A stretch of DNA of 15,179 nt from an uncultured Limosilactobacillus sp. (GTDB taxonomy: Bacteria; Bacillota; Bacilli; Lactobacillales; Lactobacillaceae): the NCBI GenBank assembly GCA_944326735.1, contig CALVFC010000020.1, positions 1-15,179 on the forward strand, in the 5' to 3' direction. Of this stretch, positions 1-5,820 are shown piece after piece. The number at the start of each line of letters is the position of its first letter. Positions within the stretch are counted from its first letter, which is position 1. Position numbers and translations under genes: made by a program. Under the pieces are notes generated by a model. That model was given only the letters and a program-made list of their open reading frames with translations. It ran no database searches and was not told the DNA's origin.

Positions 1-8
1 TACTGGAA

Positions 9-779
9 ATGCATTCCAATACCGCTTTCCACATTCAGGAAGACTTGAATCACCACGACTTCTATGCCACGATTGACTCTCTCGGTGATCAGGTCCACTT
101 TAAGTTCATTATTGATGCCAACGGCACGGCACAGTTAATTGAAACGCAGGGGCAAGAAGCATTGCTGTACCTCAACTTGAAGCATAAGATGCTGCGCTTT
201 AATAACCGGGCACTGGTTAACTACTTTATTATTGCCCTGCAACGCGAATACTCTGACCTGGATATCCGTGCAGCCGTCAAGCCACTCTTGGCCTTCGCGC
301 ACGCCTTAGCAGATGACCTTGATTTTGTCATCGACTTAGGTATTTTGGACGTCAACAACGAACAACACTTTGCCCTTCAACAGCCAACCTTATCCTTGAC
401 GGTAATTGACCGACTCTTCGTGGCCACGGCGGAGTTTGATTACATGCTCTTCAACCTACCACAAAATAATGGGGCAGAATTACGGTTAGACCGGGGCATC
501 AAGATGGACTTGCAGTTTGATCCAGATGATTACAGTCAGCAATGGTTCTTCAAGGTTCAGGATCCTGATAACCAGGTATCATTCTTTGACCTGTTATTGC
601 ATTACCAACTTGTCCGGCAGTGGTACCTGCAGCAGCGGGAAGCATTGGCAATTAAATCTGACCCGTTGCTATTTGCGGATGACCAGCCAGCTATGGAAGT
701 TGCTGATGAACCAGTGGCATCTGAACCAACCGTGGTTTGCCACCCAGATGGTAGTGTGACCCCATTGGATGAAGAATAG
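9..779 (+). CDS. Conserved hypothetical acidic protein, start possibly upstream of window
   Basis: I do not recognise this 256-residue protein. It has no signal peptide, no hydrophobic stretch long enough for a membrane span, and no nucleotide-binding or catalytic motif I can name, so it is probably cytoplasmic. It mixes hydrophobic and acidic segments. The last 35 residues or so are rich in Asp, Glu, Pro and Val and look disordered. The first ATG lies only 8 bases from the window edge, with no Shine-Dalgarno in front of it and no in-frame stop before it, so the true start may lie outside the window. It is followed by a strong hairpin and then a dUTPase-like gene on the same strand. The long uninterrupted frame and codon use like the neighbours support a real gene. 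No function is proposed. Confidence 0.75.
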   Translation: MHSNTAFHIQEDLNHHDFYATIDSLGDQVHFKFIIDANGTAQLIETQGQEALLYLNLKHKMLRFNNRALVNYFIIALQREYSDLDIRAAVKPLLAFAHALADDLDFVIDLGILDVNNEQHFALQQPTLSLTVIDRLFVATAEFDYMLFNLPQNNGAELRLDRGIKMDLQFDPDDYSQQWFFKVQDPDNQVSFFDLLLHYQLVRQWYLQQREALAIKSDPLLFADDQPAMEVADEPVASEPTVVCHPDGSVTPLDEE

Positions 780-789
780 ACGATCACAA

Positions 790-831
790 AAAGAGTAGGT
801 GGGATGAATGATCATCTCCCACTTACTCTTT
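790..831 (+). terminator. Hairpin after the first gene, terminator or attenuator
   Basis: Arms at 790-804 and 817-831 form a 15-bp stem with a single G-U pair and a 12-base loop. The stem has A residues on its 5' side and CTCTTTCT at its 3' end, so it may terminate in either direction, but the U-tract is imperfect. It ends only 9 bases before the ribosome binding site of the next gene, which leaves no room for a separate promoter between them. Confidence 0.6.
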
Positions 832-852
832 CTGAATTTCAGGAGGCATAAT

Positions 853-1374
853 ATGAACATTACTAAAATGTTGCACCAGGTAATTGATTTGGAATTAGCC
901 GTTGACGATGCACAGGAGTTAGAGATTGGGCCTCGAGTTCGCCAGCAAACAATCTTCACGGCCCTCGATGTTGAGCTGGCTAAGTTAGCAGATGCTGCAG
1001 GCTGGTATAAGGTCTTGTCCAATGAAAAGGGCGACCAGTCATCACTGGTAAACCACTATGTTAACGCGCTGGAACTCTTGCTCCTGTATAGTGCTAAGCG
1101 CCAATGGACACACCTTGTGGTGATTGATGATGCAACGTTAAAGCGGATTACCACCGCTGATCAGGCTACGAAGTTAGAAGACTTGAATAAGGAATACCTG
1201 GCTATCAAACACTTTTTACAAGGAGGATTCTACAGTAACCGGCAGGATGATTTTCGTCATGCTTGGCATCTATTGTTAAAGATGGGACTAGTTGACTTCC
1301 AATTGTCAGATCAGCAAATCGCTGATACTTATGACCAGCACATTCAAGATCAAAAAGAACAGTGGGCAAAGTAA
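853..1374 (+). CDS. Dimeric dUTPase-like protein (all-alpha NTP pyrophosphatase fold), degenerate active site
   Basis: The 173-residue product resembles the dimeric dUTPase family (COG4508/PF08761), whose members hydrolyse dUTP to dUMP and pyrophosphate. Seen here are the N-terminal MNITKML, the helix around residues 36-55 (TALDVELAKLADAAGWYK), the second helix around 65-78 (LVNHYVNALELLLL) and a C-terminal SDQQIADTYDQH helix. As I recall the family, metal is held by an ExxE pair in the first helix and an ExxD-type pair in the second. Here Glu41 remains, but the partner position is Lys44, and the second helix has Asn67/His68 and Asn71 where acids are expected. It may therefore bind nucleotides without hydrolysing them. 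The start was set at 853, not 808, because AGGAGG lies at 841-846 and the upstream frame runs through the hairpin. Family membership is an inference from pattern memory. Confidence 0.75.
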   Translation: MNITKMLHQVIDLELAVDDAQELEIGPRVRQQTIFTALDVELAKLADAAGWYKVLSNEKGDQSSLVNHYVNALELLLLYSAKRQWTHLVVIDDATLKRITTADQATKLEDLNKEYLAIKHFLQGGFYSNRQDDFRHAWHLLLKMGLVDFQLSDQQIADTYDQHIQDQKEQWAK

Positions 1375-1376
1375 AT

Positions 1377-1417
1377 AAAAAGAGGACCCAGCGGGTGCGC
1401 CGCTAGGCCCTCTTTTT
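1377..1417 (+). terminator. Rho-independent terminator of the dUTPase-like gene
   Basis: A 9-bp outer stem (1377-1385 with 1409-1417), two internal mismatches and a GC-rich inner stem (1390-1394 with 1400-1404) lead into a run of five T. The A-run on the opposite side makes it potentially bidirectional. It could therefore also end transcription of the small minus-strand gene that stops at 1424. Confidence 0.85.
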
Positions 1418-1423
1418 ATGAAT

Positions 1424-1564
1424 CTATGCTCTTCGACTACGATAATGCTCACGACTGTTTACGTCGTCGCTTGCTTGGTCAGTAGTAGATTGATTATTTC
1501 CAAAGACAATTTGACCAACTACTGAGCCAACTAAAATTAATACAATTACAATTAATGGTAACAT
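1424..1564 (-). CDS. Small single-pass membrane peptide, 46 residues
   Basis: This reading frame encodes 46 residues. It begins MLPLIVIVLILVGSVVGQIV, an uninterrupted hydrophobic segment of about 20 residues that should span the membrane or act as a signal anchor. A polar, Ser/Asp-rich stretch follows, and the end is very basic (REHYRSRRA). The start ATG has an AGGTGAG ribosome binding site about 5 bases upstream, and a good promoter (-10 TAATAT, -35 TTGCAT) lies a further 30-60 bases upstream on the same strand. The gene stops just before the bidirectional hairpin at 1377-1417. I do not recognise the family. Its composition and its complete promoter, binding site and terminator support a real gene. 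It could be a small membrane protein modulator or a toxin-like peptide, but no antitoxin is visible. Confidence 0.65.
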   Translation of the reverse strand: MLPLIVIVLILVGSVVGQIVFGNNQSTTDQASDDVNSREHYRSRRA

Positions 1565-1598
1565 AATAGCTCACCTCAAAAAGCATGGTCTACCTTAT

Positions 1599-1628
1599 AT
1601 ATTATGGAAAGATCCTATAATTATGCAA
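1599..1628 (-). promoter_or_regulatory. Promoter of the 46-codon membrane peptide gene
   Basis: On the minus strand, TTGCAT (1623-1628) and TAATAT (1599-1604) are separated by 18 bases. The predicted transcript start is near 1592, about 28 bases before the start codon at 1564. Confidence 0.6.
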
Positions 1629-1731
1629 TTAATTTGTTGCCATAAGTAATGTTTCTTTAACTAATATTTAGAAAAATTACAATATGTTAATAAATTAGCC
1701 GGCTGCGATTTGGGGAACATTTGGGTTACAT

Positions 1732-1762
1732 AAAAAATAATCCCTTGATGTATCAAGGGATT
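1732..1762 (-). terminator. Terminator of tRNA-Arg
   Basis: A perfect 10-bp inverted repeat (1739-1748 with 1753-1762) with a 4-base loop is followed on the minus strand by ATTTTTTA. It lies 15 bases past the 3' end of the tRNA gene. Confidence 0.85.
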
Positions 1763-1777
1763 AGGCACTAAGTTAAA

Positions 1778-1851
1778 TGCAACGAGAGGGGCTCGAACCC
1801 TCAACCCTCGGTTTAGAAGACCGATGCTCTATCCAGTTGAGCTACCGTTGC
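1778..1851 (-). tRNA. tRNA-Arg(UCU)
   Basis: The 74-base minus-strand sequence folds as a complete cloverleaf. The acceptor stem is GCAACGG with TCGTTGC, the D stem GCTC/GAGC, the anticodon stem TCGGT/ACCGA and the T stem GAGGG/CCCTC, with a T loop TTCGAGC. The anticodon loop CTTCTAA (1813-1819) gives anticodon UCU, which reads AGA codons. The discriminator base is A, and the CCA end is not encoded, so it must be added after transcription. The gene has its own consensus promoter and its own terminator, so it is transcribed alone. No integrase or repeated 3' end indicating an attachment site is visible nearby. Confidence 0.96.
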
Positions 1852-1863
1852 AGACCAATTTTT

Positions 1864-1893
1864 AGTATATAATTCCGCCATTTATTTTGTCAA
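1864..1893 (-). promoter_or_regulatory. Promoter of tRNA-Arg
   Basis: A perfect TTGACA (1888-1893) and TATACT (1864-1869) lie 18 bases apart on the minus strand. The -10 ends 13 bases before the mature 5' end at 1851, as expected for a short tRNA leader. Confidence 0.8.
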
Positions 1894-1944
1894 TCACTTA
1901 TAATCACTGTATAAAATAATTGTTAAAATAAATACCTATATTCT

Positions 1945-1973
1945 TTGACTAAAGCGCTAACAGAAACTATACT
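1945..1973 (+). promoter_or_regulatory. Promoter of the TetR-family gene with a cre-like palindrome in the spacer
   Basis: TTGACT (1945-1950) and TATACT (1968-1973) are separated by exactly 17 bases. The spacer contains AAAGCGCTAACA (1951-1962) around the palindrome AGCGCT. This agrees with 10 positions of the CcpA site pattern TGTAAGCGCTTACA and with one W-class position, but lacks the leading TG. It could be a catabolite control site or the operator of the regulator itself. The match comes from reading by eye. Confidence 0.65.
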
Positions 1974-2035
1974 ATAAATAAGTAGAAGTACGAAAGTGAG
2001 GAGAACTTAAGCTGAAAATGGAGGGATGATGATTT

Positions 2036-2680
2036 ATGGCTAGTAATAAAACAGATCCGCGGGTAGTCAAAACCAGGACTAATTTGCGGAAGGCTCTTGT
2101 TTACTTGATGCGTCGTGAAAAGATCGAAGACATCAGTGTACAGAAAATTACGGAAACAGCCAACATCACCCGGGGGACTTTCTATTTACACTACAAGGAT
2201 AAGCAGGATTTTATTGAATCGGCGATTTCCCATATCTTAGATGAATTCTTTGATCAAGTCATGGTGGATAGTGAGGACCTCAGCTTTGAAAAAGGCCATA
2301 CGGTGCAAGTATTCTCGCTTCAGAAGGCGTTTCAGTACATCGAGGGTGAGGCTGATTTATTCGATGTGTTGTTGAACAATAAGCAGAACAATTTCTTTTA
2401 TGGACAATTGTATGGTCGACTGTCAGAACGGCTAGCAAATTACTATCGTCAAGTTGCCAGTCCAACTGAACAGTTGCAGGTTCCACTGAATTTGCAAATC
2501 TCCTTCATTGATTCAGCATTCCTGGGTCTCGTGTCGCATTGGTTACAAGATGGCATGATTTACACGCCGCGTTACATGACGACCAGTGTCCAGAAAATGT
2601 TGAACTTCTTAGACAGCAATAATGTGACGCTGGTTCACTTCTTTGAAAAAGAACCAGTGACCGCACTAGAGGATGTCTAA
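2036..2680 (+). CDS. TetR/AcrR-family transcriptional regulator
   Basis: This 214-residue protein has a TetR-type DNA-binding domain at residues 12-60. The recognition part ITETANITRGTFYLHYKDKQ (38-57) contains the typical T-x-G-T-F-Y-x-H-Y-x-x-K signature. The C-terminal 140 residues are helical and end in a FIDSAFLGLVSHWLQDGM segment like the C-terminal domain of small-molecule-sensing TetR proteins. It should bind DNA as a dimer and release it on ligand binding, but the ligand and targets cannot be told. A GGAGGG at 2020-2025 sits 10 bases before the chosen ATG, and upstream ATGs are out of frame. No pump or enzyme gene lies next to it. The gene is alone between its own promoter and terminator, so its targets are probably elsewhere or include itself. 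Confidence 0.93.
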   Translation: MASNKTDPRVVKTRTNLRKALVYLMRREKIEDISVQKITETANITRGTFYLHYKDKQDFIESAISHILDEFFDQVMVDSEDLSFEKGHTVQVFSLQKAFQYIEGEADLFDVLLNNKQNNFFYGQLYGRLSERLANYYRQVASPTEQLQVPLNLQISFIDSAFLGLVSHWLQDGMIYTPRYMTTSVQKMLNFLDSNNVTLVHFFEKEPVTALEDV

Positions 2681-2688
2681 GGAATAAT

Positions 2689-2723
2689 GGACAACGATTA
2701 TGAAAATCGTTGTCCGTTTTTTA
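2689..2723 (+). terminator. Terminator of the TetR-family gene
   Basis: A perfect 11-bp stem (2689-2699 with 2705-2715) with a 5-base loop is followed by G and six T. It begins 8 bases after the stop codon. Confidence 0.95.
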
Positions 2724-2752
2724 TTGACGGATGCCGGGAATTTTGCTATTAT
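2724..2752 (+). promoter_or_regulatory. Promoter of the rplU-prp-rpmA operon
   Basis: TTGACG (2724-2729) and TATTAT (2747-2752) are separated by 17 bases. The -35 begins directly after the T-tract of the preceding terminator. Transcription should start near 2759, giving a leader of about 100 bases. Confidence 0.85.
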
Positions 2753-2758
2753 ACGAAT

Positions 2759-2862
2759 GTTGTATTTGTGAACCAACAACTACAACCGCACGCTGCCAAG
2801 TTCAAAGTATTTGATACTGCTTGGTTCGGCGAGTCTTAGATATTAAGGAGGTGCACAAATTT
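2759..2862 (+). ncRNA. L21 leader (autoregulatory ribosomal protein mRNA leader)
   Basis: The leader begins with a short hairpin (GTTGTA 2759-2764 with TACAAC 2781-2786). A compound hairpin follows, made of CCAAG (2796-2800) with CTTGG (2820-2824), an inner AGTAT/ATACT stem (2806-2810 with 2814-2818) and outer CGC..GCG pairing. This matches the arrangement I remember for the Firmicutes L21 leader, which is thought to let L21 or its binding partners repress their own operon. Position directly before rplU supports the call. It ends at the AAGGAGGTG ribosome binding site (2845-2853). Confidence 0.8.
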
Positions 2863-3171
2863 ATGTACGCTATTATCGTTACTGGTGGCAAGCAATACAA
2901 GGTTGAAGAAGGTTCATCAATCTTTGTTGAAAAGCTTGATGCTAAGCAAGGTGACAAGGTTACTTTTGACCAAGTAATCTTCGTAGGTGGCGACAGCACT
3001 AAGATCGGAACTCCATTAGTAGATGGTGCTTCTGTTGAAGGTACTGTTGACAAGCAAGGTAAGGAAAAGAAGGTTGTTACCTTCAAGTACAAGCCTAAGA
3101 AGCACACTCACACTAAGCAAGGTCACCGTCAACCATACACCAAGGTTACTATTAACAAGATCAACGCTTAA
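2863..3171 (+). CDS. rplU: 50S ribosomal protein L21
   Basis: The 102-residue product is a typical bL21, a protein of the large ribosomal subunit that binds 23S rRNA near L20. It starts [17 protein letters not shown], the family signature, and ends with the basic [21 protein letters not shown] segment. The start was set at 2863, not at the in-frame TTG at 2821, because AAGGAGGTG (2845-2853) lies just before the ATG and the upstream part belongs to the structured leader. It is first in an operon with prp and rpmA, the standard Bacillota order, and its codon use is strongly biased, as expected for a highly expressed gene. Confidence 0.98.
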   Translation: MYAIIVTGGKQYKVEEGSSIFVEKLDAKQGDKVTFDQVIFVGGDSTKIGTPLVDGASVEGTVDKQGKEKKVVTFKYKPKKHTHTKQGHRQPYTKVTINKINA

Positions 3172-3186
3172 TGTGGAGGTAATCGC

Positions 3187-3513
3187 ATGATTCGAGCTAG
3201 TTTTACTCTTAATTCGGATCACCATATTACCGCATTTAAGATGACAGGGCACGCTGATTCAGGGCCGTATGGTCAGGATATTGTCTGTGCCGCTGTCTCT
3301 GCTCTATCAATTTCTACCATCAATGGTTTAGAGCACGTTGTTGGCACTACACCAGAGGTAAAAAGTGATGAGCATAAGGGTGGCTTTATGCAAGTATCCG
3401 CAATTGATGTGGGCCATGATTCCCAAATCTTGATGCGAACCTTTCTTAATGGTTTGCAGGATATTGCAGAAAGTTATCCCAAAAACATTGAAGTAAAAAT
3501 GTTTGAAAATTAG
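3187..3513 (+). CDS. prp: Ribosomal-processing cysteine protease Prp
   Basis: This 108-residue protein is the YsxB/Prp cysteine protease, which trims the N-terminal extension from L27 before or during ribosome assembly. The catalytic pair is visible: His22 in TGHADSGPYG and Cys34 in QDIVCAAVS, with Asp31 close by, the same spacing as in characterised Prp. The length is normal. The gene sits between rplU and rpmA (15 bases after the first, 23 before the second), with a GGAGG ribosome binding site. Its substrate is the neighbouring L27, whose N-terminus carries the expected cleavage motif. Confidence 0.96.
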   Translation: MIRASFTLNSDHHITAFKMTGHADSGPYGQDIVCAAVSALSISTINGLEHVVGTTPEVKSDEHKGGFMQVSAIDVGHDSQILMRTFLNGLQDIAESYPKNIEVKMFEN

Positions 3514-3536
3514 TTCATTGCTGGAGGTGAACAACT

Positions 3537-3818
3537 ATGATTATGGATTTGCAATTCTTCTCCCACCACAAAGGGGGCGGTTCCACTGCCAACGGTCGGA
3601 ACTCAGCTGGTCGTCGTCTTGGTACCAAGGCTGCTGATGGTTCTATCGTAACAGCTGGATCAATCATCTACCGTCAACGTGGTACTCACATTCACCCAGG
3701 TGAAAACGTTGGCCGCGGCGGTGACGATACTTTATACGCTAAGGTTGCTGGCCGTGTTAAGTTTGAACGCATGGGCCGTGACAACCGGAAGGTATCTGTT
3801 TACCCAGTTGCCGAATAA
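3537..3818 (+). CDS. rpmA: 50S ribosomal protein L27 with Prp-cleaved N-terminal extension
   Basis: The 93-residue product is bL27, whose N-terminus reaches the peptidyl transferase centre. It starts with MIMDLQFF, then [19 protein letters not shown]. The LQFF motif followed by a small residue is the known Prp recognition site, so eight residues should be removed to give an 85-residue mature protein starting at Ser9. The start at 3537 fits GGAGGTG at 3523-3529. A start at Met3 would shorten the prepeptide but keep the site. The rest, including [23 protein letters not shown], is highly conserved. The gene closes the operon and is followed by a strong terminator. Confidence 0.98.
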   Translation: MIMDLQFFSHHKGGGSTANGRNSAGRRLGTKAADGSIVTAGSIIYRQRGTHIHPGENVGRGGDDTLYAKVAGRVKFERMGRDNRKVSVYPVAE

Positions 3819-3827
3819 TCCTAAATT

Positions 3828-3870
3828 AAAGCCATACGGGCTGTTTAATCAGCCGTATGGCTTTTTCTTT
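3828..3870 (+). terminator. Terminator of the rplU operon
   Basis: A 12-bp perfect stem (3828-3839 with 3853-3864) is extended by CTG/CAG past one bulged G. The arms enclose a 6-base loop and are followed by T-rich sequence to 3870. The stem begins 9 bases after the rpmA stop codon. Confidence 0.95.
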
Positions 3871-3893
3871 TGGTCAGAAACGTTCATAGCAAA

Positions 3894-3902
3894 TGCTATA
3901 AT
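3894..3902 (+). promoter_or_regulatory. Extended -10 promoter of the Xaa-Pro peptidase gene
   Basis: TGCTATAAT combines an extended -10 TG with a perfect TATAAT (3897-3902). No good -35 is found at the right distance, as is common with extended -10 promoters. It lies between the rpmA terminator and the start codon at 3937. Confidence 0.7.
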
Positions 3903-3936
3903 GGTGGTACGCAATTTGAACAAAGGAACATGATCT

Positions 3937-5010
3937 ATGTCAAGAATCACTAAATTACAGCAAAAACTAGCCAAACTGTATATCGATGCCTTTTTGGTGA
4001 CCAACCAGCAAAACATCTTTTATCTTACAGGGTTCAACCTCATGCAAGGGGATGGCTGCTTGCTGGTTACCCCTCACTACGCCATTATGATCACTGATGA
4101 CCGTTACCAGCTCGCCCTAGAGGAGTTTGATACTGATGAGGTTGTGGGGACCATTACGCGGGATTACTACGGGAGCCTTAATCAGATTTGCCAGGGTCTC
4201 CATCTGGAAGTATTAGGTTTCGAAAAGACGATCTCATACCAACTTTACGACCTGCTGGATGAAACCATGATGGCCGACCTAGTCCCCTTTGACAATGTGA
4301 TTGAACGAATGCGGATGATTAAGGACAGTGGGGAAGTGGCGCGCTTGCAACGTGCCGCGGACCTTCACTCACAGGCTTATCAAGAAATTCTCAACCATAT
4401 TCATCCCGGAATGACTGAACGGGAAGTCGCCATTGAGCTGGATTACTGGATGAAGTGCCATGGAGCTAGTGCAGCATCATTCCCGACCATCGTTGCTTCC
4501 GGCGAGAATGCGGCCAAACCCCACGCTACGGCGTCCAACAAGAAAATCACGGATGGCGATATTGTTACCCTCGACTTTGGTTACTATGTTGATGGGTATA
4601 CCGCTGACATGACACGCACCTTTGCGGTTGGCTCGGTTGATCCAGAGTTGCGTGATGTCTACCAGATCGTTAATGAGGCCCGGCAAGCGGTGATTGACCA
4701 CGTGAAAGTCGGTCAACATGGTGATCTATTGGATGCGTACGGTCGCCAACTCATCGAAGAGGCCGGCTATGGAGATGAATTCAATCACGGGATGGGGCAC
4801 GGCATTGGCTTGACCGTCCATGAATTGCCTGCTTCATATGGTCCGGCAACTGATAATGTCGTCCTCAAGAACAACGAAATTATTACCGTCGAGCCGGGTA
4901 TTTATATCCCAACGCTGGGTGGTGTCCGGATTGAAGATGACGTCCTGGTAACTCATGGTGGGCCCCAGGTGTTGACGACTGCCGACACTGACCTAATCGT
5001 GGTGGATTAG
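3937..5010 (+). CDS. Xaa-Pro aminopeptidase/dipeptidase, M24 family
   Basis: The 357-residue protein has an N-terminal creatinase-like domain (about 1-125) and a C-terminal pita-bread M24 metallopeptidase domain. The five expected metal ligands are present: Asp213 and Asp224 (TLDFGYYVDGYTADMTR), His288 (GMGHGIGL), Glu319 (VEPGIYIP) and Glu333 (RIEDD). His196 and His295 also lie where the family has substrate-binding histidines. It should remove N-terminal residues before proline from peptides, in the cytoplasm, which matters for peptide use in amino-acid-poor lactic acid bacteria. The ribosome binding site is AAAGGAA before 3937. The next gene starts 2 bases after the stop, so the two are translated together. 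Whether it is PepP- or PepQ-like cannot be settled from sequence by eye. Confidence 0.95.
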   Translation: MSRITKLQQKLAKLYIDAFLVTNQQNIFYLTGFNLMQGDGCLLVTPHYAIMITDDRYQLALEEFDTDEVVGTITRDYYGSLNQICQGLHLEVLGFEKTISYQLYDLLDETMMADLVPFDNVIERMRMIKDSGEVARLQRAADLHSQAYQEILNHIHPGMTEREVAIELDYWMKCHGASAASFPTIVASGENAAKPHATASNKKITDGDIVTLDFGYYVDGYTADMTRTFAVGSVDPELRDVYQIVNEARQAVIDHVKVGQHGDLLDAYGRQLIEEAGYGDEFNHGMGHGIGLTVHELPASYGPATDNVVLKNNEIITVEPGIYIPTLGGVRIEDDVLVTHGGPQVLTTADTDLIVVD

Positions 5011-5012
5011 TT

Positions 5013-5708
5013 ATGACGAATATTAATCAACAGTTAAGAGACCTCTACCGTTCCATTGATGAGCGGGGACGCCAGCAATTAGCAGATCGTCAGGTTGATG
5101 GTGATCCGGTCCTTGCTCGCAATGAGCCCGACCGACGCCGTGGGTTGACCTTATTGGCGACCTTGCCCGCACATGTGAACCGCAATATCCAGTTTTGCCT
5201 ATCGTCATTGTGGACCGCTGCGCCAGAGATGTACTACTATCCTTCGAACGACCTCCACATCACCATCCTGGACTTGTTACGCGCGAAGACGGACTTTCAA
5301 CTGAGTTCGGTTCAGTTTAACCAATATCGTCAGATAATCTCGCAAGTCCTTGCTCATTCGCAACCGGTCGAGTGGACGATTAAAAATGTTTACCTGAGTC
5401 CCGCGGGGGTATTGGTGGGTGGCTTCTATTCACCAGCTTTGGTCACAATTCGTGATGACATTCGTCAAGAATGTGAGCAACACGGCTTACCGGTGCTGGA
5501 ACGATACCGTACCACGTCTGGTCACCTGACTGTAGCCCGCTTTACTGAGCAACCAGCCCATCCCCAACAATTAATAAACGCAGTTAACCGGGTGGCCCAA
5601 CTTAACTTTGGCACCTTTACTAGCCACCACTTTTCACTAGTGGTTCATGACTGGTACAATCAGCAGATTGATCGGGCGGCGTTATTGCCAATTGGTCAGG
5701 GCGCTTAG
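5013..5708 (+). CDS. 2H phosphoesterase-like protein (2'-5' RNA ligase/cyclic phosphodiesterase fold)
   Basis: The 231-residue product carries two H-x-T motifs, His82-Ile-Thr84 in DLHITILD and His171-Leu-Thr173 in GHLTVARF, 89 residues apart. This arrangement defines the 2H phosphoesterase superfamily, where both histidines act on cyclic phosphates or 2'-5' bonds. Segments such as VYLSPAGVLVGGF and HHFSLVVHDWY fit the repeated beta strands of that fold. The substrate is unknown. Possible roles are RNA end processing, tRNA splicing-type cyclic phosphate hydrolysis or nucleotide signal breakdown. The N-terminal 45 residues are rich in Arg, Asp and Gln and may be a separate helical part. It is translationally coupled to the peptidase gene before it (2-base gap). 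No terminator follows. The assignment rests on the two motifs. Confidence 0.75.
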   Translation: MTNINQQLRDLYRSIDERGRQQLADRQVDGDPVLARNEPDRRRGLTLLATLPAHVNRNIQFCLSSLWTAAPEMYYYPSNDLHITILDLLRAKTDFQLSSVQFNQYRQIISQVLAHSQPVEWTIKNVYLSPAGVLVGGFYSPALVTIRDDIRQECEQHGLPVLERYRTTSGHLTVARFTEQPAHPQQLINAVNRVAQLNFGTFTSHHFSLVVHDWYNQQIDRAALLPIGQGA

Positions 5709-5714
5709 TTGCAT

Positions 5715-5743
5715 TTTCCACGCAGATAGTGCAAAATGATAAT
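5715..5743 (+). promoter_or_regulatory. Candidate promoter of asp23-nusB
   Basis: TTTCCA (5715-5720) and GATAAT (5738-5743) are separated by 17 bases within the AT-rich gap before the Asp23-family gene. The match is moderate, and other overlapping -10-like sequences exist down to 5790. Confidence 0.35.
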
Positions 5744-5820
5744 GATATATTTTTGTACAATTAAAATGATATGAGCGTAAAATAACAGTTCGTTCTTTAA
5801 TTATTATTGGAGGGCAAATA

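Noticed and set aside
808..852. In-frame upstream ATG that would extend the dUTPase-like protein by 15 residues
   Set aside because: It starts inside the loop of a strong hairpin, has no binding site, and AGGAGG sits just before the ATG at 853.
1697..1704. GC-rich palindrome AGCCGGCT in an otherwise AT-rich gap
   Set aside because: It is an isolated 8-base palindrome with no second copy or promoter context; chance is a sufficient explanation.
1778..1851. tRNA-Arg as an integration (att) site for a mobile element
   Set aside because: No integrase gene, no repeated tRNA 3' end, and no change in gene character is seen on either side.
3679..3933. Open frame overlapping the end of rpmA and its terminator
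   Set aside because: It runs through the hairpin and the next promoter, in another frame than L27, with no binding site.
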